Assembly: GCA_039000515.1 (NCBI GenBank)
Contig: JBCFYV010000012.1
Location: 5,089,007 to 5,153,006 of the forward strand
Length of the DNA stretch: 64,000 nt
Direction of reading: 5' to 3'
Origin: Timema cristinae
Taxonomy: Eukaryota; Arthropoda; Insecta; Phasmatodea; Timematidae
The notes beneath the pieces were generated by a model. That model saw only the letters and a program-made list of their open reading frames with translations, did no database searches and was not told the origin of the DNA. Shown one piece after another: positions 57,801 through 64,000 of the stretch. The stretch's first letter is position 1. The number at the start of each line of letters is the position of its first letter. The translations under genes were made by a program, and so were the position numbers.

Positions 57801-58969
57801 CCCTTTAAACATAAGGTAGACGTATTAATGTTCAAGCTGAATTATTGTCGGACAAAGTGGACAACAATTATACATTTAAAACCGCGTCCAGACTAGAACA
57901 GAACAACGAACAGAACAAGAACACGAACATATTCGTTGTTCGGCTCGCTGTAGCAGAGTGTCCAGACTAGAACAGAACATGTTCGCAACGTGTTCCCATA
58001 GTTTTTTTAAAATTATGTTTACTATCAAGGAAAACCGATATTAAATTAAACAACTGGAGAACCAAAACACTCGTATATTTGCGCGCGTGTGTGTGTGTGT
58101 GTTTATTGTGATATATTTAAAAAAAAAAAATAGAGAATTATTGTATTTAAGTAGAGATCGTTATAAATAAATTTAACAAATTACTTTATATATTAATGTT
58201 ATTTATCTTAGTTTCACAAACAGCACCTCCTATTTGATAAACAGAAAAAAGCTTCTGGAAATAAAAATTTGGGAACAATCAGTCTATTAATTCGTATTAG
58301 TAAAACAAGGTATGCCGACTGGGAAATTAGCAACCAGTAAAAAAGGTGCAGCTTCATTAACAGAAAATCCCCTTCTCGCCTCAGTAACTGCAAGGTCTAA
58401 GGCGTCACTTTAGAGTTACACTAGACTACCGAGGAGGGGTAGATCAGAGTTCTATCCCAGTCGGGTTCAGTGAAGGTGATTTTCCTAAATGGTTTCCCTA
58501 CGCCTTCCACGCAAATATGGGTGCACTACCTTTAAATTGCACCTTTCTCGTCCCTAGCCCATTAGTGTAATTAGTAGATAGGCATATAACCTAAATGGGT
58601 AGTAAGAGACGTTGCCAAAAATATCCTCCCCATTTGTCCCTAAGTACCCTACTTAGGGCGTGTTTTGTTAACTGAAGTCAAGTAAATATTTAACCTACAA
58701 AAAGTTATATACATATTTGAATAATAGTTATACATAATTTTTTTAACTTTTCCTGTACCGATAGTATCTTGTTTTCTTTTTTTTCCTCTCTAAGGGTGGT
58801 TAACAAACTTTTCATTTTTTTCCTCCTCCACGCATCCTGTTTTTTATTTTATTATAGTGATTTAAATCCTTAGGATTACATACTACCCAATGTGGCTTAA
58901 TTTGAACTTCTTTTGACCACTACATTTTTTAAAAAATATGCTAAAATAATGAGATTATTATTATTATTA

Positions 58970-59027
<58 letters not shown>

Positions 59028-61092
59028 TAATTCAACACACCCACTAATAAATACACTCCCCAAACTACCTATTTACGAAAATCAAAACACATGTGTGACT
59101 TCTCTGCTGTTCGGCCAATGACTGTATGTTCGGGGAAAGTTCAAAGAGGCCAGACTAGAACAGGACCGAACACGAACATCCTTTGATAAGACGGGTAAAA
59201 ACTGACAACTGGTGGATCGGTAACAACTTTTGTTACAGTGTTCTGTTCGGAAAACCGTCCACTCTTGTCACGAACATGTTCGTGTTTGTTGTTCTGTTCG
59301 TAAAACCGTCCACACTTGTCACGAACATGTTCGTGTTTGTTGTTCCGTTCAAGTTTGGACGGGGCTTAGGATGTAACTTTTCACTAATTTAAAGGAAAGG
59401 TAGAACATATTATATTTAGAGTGCAAAACAAAAAGTTATATAAAGTATTTAACATAATAATAATTATTATAAATTTAGCAATAGTAAAGCTAGTAAGAGT
59501 AAATCAGGAAAAATAAGTGTTGAAACAGAATGACGGACGGGTCTTTCTGACAATCTTAATTTTATCGAAAACATGGCACGTGTGAAGAGTTCGTAGCTAA
59601 ATACATCAAGCGGTGAAAAGTTTTGGTGTTAAAGGAATGAGTCTTATATCAAAGTATTATTCAGTTCATGGATCATTTAGTACACTTATACTACCCATCT
59701 ATCTCAATTAGTAAAAAAACTTTATATCGAGTAAAAAGATGTCTGCGGTAAAAACCTCATTGTAGTGCTTTCCTTAGCAAACAATTTTTTCAAATCAAAC
59801 CAATTGGAAAATGGGAATTTTAATAATGTTATCATGTCTTTTAAGTGTTTTATAGCAAATTCTGGAAAAAAAACTACTGCTACTATCCAAGTAGTTTACT
59901 AGAAACGGTGATTTATGTTTTAGGATTTTCTAGTATTGGTTGTAGGTGACCTGGTGGTCTAGGGGTAAGGTGTCAGACTTCCATGCTGGCGGCTGGGGTT
60001 CAATCCTCGGTCCCGGCACAGATTTATCTGATTACCAAACCCTTCCTTCACCTGAACGGGTAGTAAGACGCGGTGCTAATATTAATAATAATAATAGTAT
60101 TGGTTCGCGGTTACATGATACCGCTCAGATTTTCCCTGCAAGAACTTACACGTCTTTAGTTCGGCAGCTTAACGACGAATTTAAGGTGAATGTAGATACA
60201 CCGAACAAAATCACAAAATTTTTCCTACGTGATACTTTGTGCCATAGCTTTCAATTTTCGATAGGAGCCACCTCATCTTGTGGCCATCTTGAATGTTATA
60301 GCAGCCATCTTGAAACATATGTATATTGCCAATATATCGGTTTCTCAAGCACTTAAGATCACAATCTTGGTTTGTAAATATACATTTTAGGGATCAGGGA
60401 GTACAAATAGACCATTTTCAAATGCTTCAGATGAACTAGTATTTACTCACAATATAATATTTTATTAATATATCAAATATCATTTAGAGACTGTTAATAC
60501 ATGTCTTGTTTTGAAAATCATGCATTTACTAAATAAATACTAAAATATATACATTTTTATACATTCTTATACGAAAGATGGCGTATTATATGAAATATTC
60601 CATCGCTTATGCCGTATTCAAACATTGACATCCGCAGAGTTTTGTGCAATTCCAACCCGTCTTTCTGCATGCATACCTACCACCACACCCACTGTGGCTC
60701 TTACAGTTACAGTTCACCTTCACTACAAGCCTTGAGGCAACAGGTAACATGTTCCATACAGGAGGAGCCCAGGATACACCGGCAATCCACCCTTAGTACA
60801 CACGACCGAGATATCCCCGTCTACTACAAGAGTAGCGTTACACCACGCGGCCACTGAAGCGGGTTTTCTAAAAGTTGTTTCAAATAATCATTCGTAATAA
60901 AATCAAGTAAAAACAAATATTTCATACATAACAACTTACGCTGGTTGTGTTGTAATGCAGTATGTGCTTCAAATAAGTAGGAAGCTCCGTCCCTAGCATG
61001 AAAGATAGCCACGCTACTGCGATATCCATGCTCACGTGGGCCCAGACGGGAAGAGATGAAACCATTTTGACCCAAGGAACGGGAAACTTCAC
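54615..61092 (-). CDS. SLC17-type (sialin / Na-phosphate cotransporter-like) MFS transporter, C-terminal half, four exons
   Basis: Partial multi-exon gene on the minus strand. Exons are 60940-61092, 57094-57226, 55916-56157 and 54615-54881, giving about 264 codons and covering roughly transmembrane helices 7-12 plus the C-terminal tail. SLC17 proteins are usually near 480 residues, so the first half should lie beyond 64,000. All junctions are GT-AG and the phases agree (0, 1, 0). Joined reading gives the SLC17 order: [20 protein letters not shown], a GY-rich loop, a proline/glycine-rich helix, then WSKVFYI and the terminal GSVEEQIW block. The family moves anionic substrates (phosphate, sialate, glutamate, nucleotides) across plasma or vesicle membranes; the substrate here cannot be told. 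Introns are 3713, 936 and 1034 bp and contain repeats. No in-frame stop or frameshift interrupts the four exons. The final codons and stop come from a SINE. A processed or dead copy is unlikely because introns and frame are intact. Confidence 0.88.
55085..55215 (-). mobile_element. SINE-C copy 2, in an SLC17-gene intron
   Basis: The complement shows TTAAGGGTCCCGGTTTCGCT, GGCGTGGCCGACCAAAGTAT, then CCTTTCACAGTGATGAATTA and ACGGCC. These match copy 1 in order. Confidence 0.62.
55916..56157 (-). CDS. SLC17-like gene, third visible exon (about TM9-TM11)
   Basis: 242 bp, completing the split codon and then 80 full codons. The acceptor TTTTCAG ends at 56158 and the donor GTGAGT is at 55910-55915. 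The peptide contains GPAAAILVI, a glycine/alanine-rich helix, NHMDLAINF, and the GISPT-type segment [17 protein letters not shown]17 relatives have NHLDLAP-(R/N)-(Y/F), a SN-T-ATIPG stretch and G-hydrophobic-P near the same places. Here the usual SNTFATIPG is replaced by [10 protein letters not shown], a divergence but not a break. Confidence 0.88.
56511..56634 (+). repeat. 31-bp minisatellite, four units, in an SLC17-gene intron
   Basis: Units CAGTAACGGTGCTCAACAAC plus CAGTTTCTCCT at 56511, 56542, 56573 and 56604, nearly identical. It lies in the 936-bp intron. Confidence 0.95.
57094..57226 (-). CDS. SLC17-like gene, second visible exon (about TM8)
   Basis: 133 bp, phase 0 in and phase 1 out. 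The acceptor AG is at 57227-57228 and the donor GTGAGT at 57088-57093. It encodes [13 protein letters not shown], then [11 protein letters not shown] and YRIFNAI. In SLC17 proteins these positions read (N)G-hydrophobic-SALPYL-W, a short basic loop and KIFN-(S/T)-IG. The last base (G) joins CC of the next exon to make Ala. The junction [14 protein letters not shown] has the same spacing as in the family, so no exon appears to be missing between them. Confidence 0.87.
57690..57835 (-). mobile_element. SINE-C copy 3, head and part of body
   Basis: The complement has AAAGGGTCCCGGGATCGATT and CCC as B-box region, and GTGAATTGTCAGCC and AAGAACTGGAGTTGAGAA as diverged body. Confidence 0.55.
58375..58615 (+). 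mobile_element. SINE-A copy nested in the GAACA-rich TIR element
   Basis: Head with TCAGTAACTGCAAGGTCTAA and GTAGATCAGAGTTCTATCCC; body CCACGCAAATATGGGTGCAC; tail ATTAGTGTAATTAGTAGATA then AACCTAAATGGGTAGTAAGA. It is diverged but complete. Confidence 0.85.
58952..59030 (+). repeat. (TTA)n microsatellite
   Basis: A run of more than twenty units with one TTTTTA interruption, inside the GAACA-rich TIR element. Confidence 0.95.
59942..60094 (+). mobile_element. SINE-B, copy 2, internally deleted, perfect TSD
   Basis: Flanked by perfect 11-bp duplications TAGTATTGGTT (59931-59941, 60095-60105). The head is as in copy 1. The body jumps from CCTTCACCT directly to GAACGGGTAGTAAGACG, so the central body of about 130 bp is missing. 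It lies in the 3.7-kb intron of the SLC17-like gene. Confidence 0.92.
60770..60860 (-). mobile_element. possible SINE head relic
   Basis: The complement TTCAGTGGCCGCGTGGTGTA then GTAGTAGACGGGGATATCTC resembles a diverged SINE-A-type head. It lies in the 3.7-kb intron, close to the exon at 60940. Confidence 0.35.
60940..61092 (-). CDS. SLC17-like gene, first visible exon (about TM7)
   Basis: 51 codons, starting and ending in phase 0. The acceptor AG is at 61093-61094, with a weak pyrimidine tract (ends CGCTATAG), and the donor GTAAGT is at 60934-60939. The peptide holds VPWVKM, SLPVWA and [14 protein letters not shown], which match the cytosolic loop and helix 7 of SLC17 proteins. In this family SLPVWA is followed by a conserved helix and then by TELPTYM. 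Longer minus-strand open frames over the same bases are in the wrong frame. A SINE-B copy sits only 44 bp upstream of the acceptor. The preceding exon was not found in 61.1-64.0 kb. Confidence 0.85.
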
Positions 61093-61135
61093 CTATAGCG
61101 AGGTTTTATAATCTATTAAATTTTACAATAACAGA

Positions 61136-61410
61136 GGTGACCTGGTGGTTTAGGGGTAAGGTGTTGGACTTCTATGCTGGTGGCCGGGGTTCGATCCTCG
61201 GTCCCGGCAAAGATTTATCTGATTACCAAACCCTTCCTTCACCTCTGACAAGACATCTTGTGAATGTGGGGAATGACAGGCCACCACCGTGGTTCGGATC
61301 CCACGTTAAACTGTAGGTCCTTCATTTCATCTCACAATCACCCTACCATTACACATTAGCGTAAGTGCGTATAACCCGAACGGGTAGTAAGACGTGGTGC
61401 TAATAATAAT
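61136..61410 (+). mobile_element. SINE-B, copy 3, perfect TSD
   Basis: Flanked by perfect duplications ACAATAACAGA (61125-61135, 61411-61421). Head, body and tail are complete, ending CCCGAACGGGTAGTAAGACG, GTGCTAATAATAAT. It is antisense to the SLC17-like gene and its start lies 44 bp upstream of the acceptor of the exon at 60940-61092. Confidence 0.94.
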
Positions 61411-61743
61411 ACAATAACAGAAAAAAATTGCTAATATTTTATCATAATTATCCATGCGGTTGATCTCAGTATGATATTTAATTACACAACTCCACACTCT
61501 TATTATATATTGGTTCAGGTGTGAAATTATTTATTTTAATTAACAGTAACCCAAAATGTTAATTTCGACCGAAGAAACATATTACTACCCTGTATTAAAG
61601 AAAATACACAAATACTTTATATAATATGTGTAATGTGGTGATTTGGTTTCACGGAATTTAAAAATAAACTGCAAGAGGCAAATGAACCGCATTCTTACAC
61701 CCCTAAATTTAAATTAACAAAGTCTGATCAAACTATGAATTAT

Positions 61744-62017
61744 ATTATTATTAGTACCGTGTCTTACTACCCGTTCGGGTTATACGCACTTACGCTAATG
61801 TGTAATGGTAGGGTGATTGTGAGATGAAATGAAGGACCTACAGTTTAACGTGGAATCCGAACCACGGTGGAGGCCTGGCATTCCTCACATTCACAAGATG
61901 TCTTGTCAGAGGTGAAGGAAGGGTTTGGTATTCAGATAAATCTTTGCCGGGACCGAGGATTGAACCCCGGCCGCCAGCACAGAAGTCTGACACCTTACCC
62001 TAAACCACCAGGTCACC
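61744..62017 (-). mobile_element. SINE-B, copy 4, perfect TSD, inverted relative to copy 3
   Basis: Flanked by perfect duplications CTATGAATTAT (61733-61743, 62018-62028). It is complete, in opposite orientation to the copy at 61136-61410, with 333 bp between them, so the two can pair in a transcript. Confidence 0.94.
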
Positions 62018-62479
62018 CTATGAATTATAATTTCAACAAAAATAATGTTATGTAATCTAACTAATCTTCTTAAAATTATTGTGTTTAAGAAGACCAATAC
62101 ATAACAAAAAATTATTTATGAATAGGTGTTTGTTTCCCAACCCTCCATTGTTATTTGAAAGCCTAATATTTTCTAAATGTTTGGTAAAACACCGTCTCGT
62201 GTACAGTACACCCTGATGCTACCAGAAATTGATTTTGTAGAGAGAGGGTGTTCATATAATGTTTCAAAACTATTAATAAATGTTTGGAATTACACATTGT
62301 AGGGGCACTTATGATGTGTACATCTTTATGCCTTTTGAATATCAAATTGTAAGATTGATCTTCAAATTCAACCTATGCATTCAACATATGTAGTTATGTA
62401 TATGATAGGTGTACTTAAAATGGTTATAACTTTAGATATAACTATTTGAGCTCTTAGCGAAGGGTTAACTGGATGTACA

Positions 62480-62736
62480 ATAATAATAATATTTAGCACC
62501 ACGTCTTACTACCCGTTCGGGTTATACGCTTTAAGTACTAATTACGCTAATGGATTAGGAATCGGGAAGTTTAATTAGTGGGAGTGAACCCGCATTTGCG
62601 TGGAGGTAGAGTGGAAAACCATTTGGGAAAAACCACCCCCAGTTCACCCGACCGAGATTCGAACCTCGATCTCCCCGTCTTCAGCAGTCGAGCTCAACAC
62701 GACATGCGCGTTAGCCAACTACGCCACCGAGGCGGG
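62480..62736 (-). mobile_element. SINE-A, full-length reference copy, perfect 14-bp TSD
   Basis: Flanked by TAACTGGATGTACA (62466-62479, 62737-62750). Minus-strand reading starts with a tRNA-like head, A box TGGCGTAGTTGGCTAACGCG and B box GAGGTTCGAATCTCGG. The body holds GGTTTTTCCCAAATGGTTTT and CACGCAAATGCGGGTTCACT, and the tail CGTATAACCCGAACGGGTAG, TAAGACGTGGTGCTAA, (TAT)n. The head resembles class-II tRNAs of the Ser/Leu type. Confidence 0.94.
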
Positions 62737-62759
62737 TAACTGGATGTACAGTTCATTCT

Positions 62760-64000
62760 AAGTTTTACACAACATGGCCTCCGGATCGAATAACTCCCAG
62801 ATTGGGAAATTTATTATTGTCAAACTTGAAACAAACAAAGACAAATTTTACAAAAATCAACACCTAGAAAAAAAAAAAAAGCTAATTAATATTATGAAAG
62901 TAGTTCTTGAAGAAATTAAAATATTAAAAAAATAAAATAAAATAAAGCCACCTCAATGAAGATGTGGATTATTTAAATAATTTCTTGTATATTTAAAACC
63001 GTATTTTACCGTGATTGTTTCACTTACGCATTCAAATTATTCAAAAAATTATTGGAAGTGATTTATAAACTGTCATTGACGACCAATACAATGTTTTACA
63101 GTTTATAAAGTACATTGAAGCGTATTTTCCAGATTTTTGAGCTAATATATTACTGTATTTAAAAAATGTATATTATATATTACGAAACACGCTTCTAAGT
63201 TTACTCTCTAATTACAACATTTTAAATTTTTTAGAGCATATCATCTTTCTTAGATACTATTCCAATCACTTTTTCAGATTCAAGAAATATAAAAAATATC
63301 ACGTTCACGCTGGTATTTATTGTAATTACATGTCATTTACTAAAAAATTAATAAGTATATAAAATCTTTAAATTGGTTTTCAAATATTTGTTAATTACTA
63401 TGTAGCTATACAACATATTAATAGCGATTTTTGAATGGTTATAAGGATATAAGGTATCTGATCATAAAATATAAAATTTGTGTACATATCAAAGTTAAAA
63501 ATACTTTTAAAGTCATTTCCAAACCATGTCATAGTGGTAAGCCTGATGAATATAATTTTAACAACGACACGCATTGTTGTTATTTCTGGAATAGTAATTA
63601 TGTACAAGCAAATATTATTTCATGATTTTTATAGTTTAATTTGTTATACTTCACTTATTCTAATATTGTACATTAACGCAACGTTTTAATCTATTTTAAG
63701 CGTATTATCCTAACAAAAATTATTCAAATATGTTTTTAAAAAAATGAAATTGTTCAACCGTTTTAATTTTAGCTCAAAATCAATATCATAAAACTATTTC
63801 TGAAAACTTACGATTTTATATTTCATAGGTTTAATTAAATATTCTTATTTAATTGCTTTGTTAACCATTTGCTTGAAATTTTTCTAAGATTCCTTTTTCA
63901 TTCAATGTTAGTAAAAAAGATTCGCTTGATATATGTATGACTTGTGTCACATAAAAAATTGTTTTTGGTATATAGCCTCTAAATTGTTTGCCAATTTGGC
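62760..64000. other. no feature recognised
   Basis: AT-rich. If the SLC17-like gene continues upstream, this is intron. I looked for earlier SLC17 exons (the WP..FYV-G and SRLVSL-type segments) on the minus strand and did not find them. Confidence 0.5.

Larger units (their letters stand above)
57879..59365. mobile_element. non-autonomous TIR element with GAACA-rich ends, in an SLC17-gene intron
   Basis: Left end ACCGCGTCCAGACTAGAACA continues through repeated GAACA units to about 57935. The right end, read on the complement, is GCCCCGTCCAAACTTGAACG followed by similar units. TTA lies outside both ends (57876-57878 and 59366-59368), giving a possible 3-bp target duplication. The right end has two 51-bp tandem units (59240-59290, 59291-59341), each with the perfect palindrome CACGAACATGTTCGTG. 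The interior holds a SINE-A copy, a (TTA)n run and no transposase. Superfamily is uncertain; the GGCCCCGTCC-like start and TTA site suggest PIF/Harbinger or a relative. Confidence 0.7.

Noticed and set aside
60824..61075. 83-codon minus-strand open frame over the SLC17 exon
   Set aside because: It is out of frame with the family. The correct frame (SLPVWA, TELPTY) is shorter and ends at a GTAAGT donor.

Overview
This window is a gene-poor, AT-rich piece of an animal genome, most likely an arthropod and probably an insect. The evidence is a Drosophila-copia-style retrotransposon primed by an internal initiator-tRNA-Met site, GT-AG introns, many tRNA-derived SINEs, and remnants of hAT, Tigger/pogo, PIF/Harbinger, Helitron and non-LTR elements. 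No order or species can be fixed from the sequence. Two runs of exactly 100 N (5853-5952 and 46774-46873) are scaffold gaps, so this is a draft assembly.

The only host gene I can support is on the minus strand at 54.6-61.1 kb. It is the 3' half of an SLC17-type (sialin / sodium-phosphate cotransporter-like) major-facilitator transporter, in four exons with consistent splice phases. Its upstream exons should lie beyond 64,000. Its last exon runs into a truncated SINE, which supplies the final codons and the stop.

Layout. 0-8 kb: unique AT-rich DNA with scattered old SINEs and one hAT-like terminus. 8.9-12.65 kb: an extreme A+T island. 15.56-16.83 kb: a very diverged tandem array of about 140 bp. 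18.66-19.04 kb: a long palindrome, followed by two copies of an unclassified repeat that I call E. 20-23 kb: a cluster of SINE-A copies. 23.95-24.26 kb: a diverged array of about 80 bp. 25.36-25.77 kb: an inverted-repeat element with two divergent tRNA-like arms. 26.38-26.96 kb: a LINE 3' fragment. 28.67-29.81 kb: a broken Helitron Rep gene. 31.25-32.01 kb: a GC-richer block of unknown origin. 35.7-40.33 kb: a repeat-E copy split by a complete but decayed copia element (35998-40047). 40.61-43.98 kb: a three-level nest of DNA transposons, hAT holding Tigger holding Harbinger. 44.84-45.45 kb: an uninterrupted repeat-E copy. 52.8-53.23 kb: a second palindrome related to the one at 18.7 kb. 54.5-62.8 kb: the transporter gene, whose introns and flank contain SINE-A, SINE-B and SINE-C copies and a 1.49-kb TIR element.

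Most of the biology here is mobile-element biology. Two SINE families with different tRNA heads (A and B) end in the same 3' tail, which suggests that one LINE mobilised both. Several insertions keep perfect 11-14 bp target-site duplications and are therefore young. No CRISPR arrays, rRNA genes or convincing functional tRNA genes were seen.
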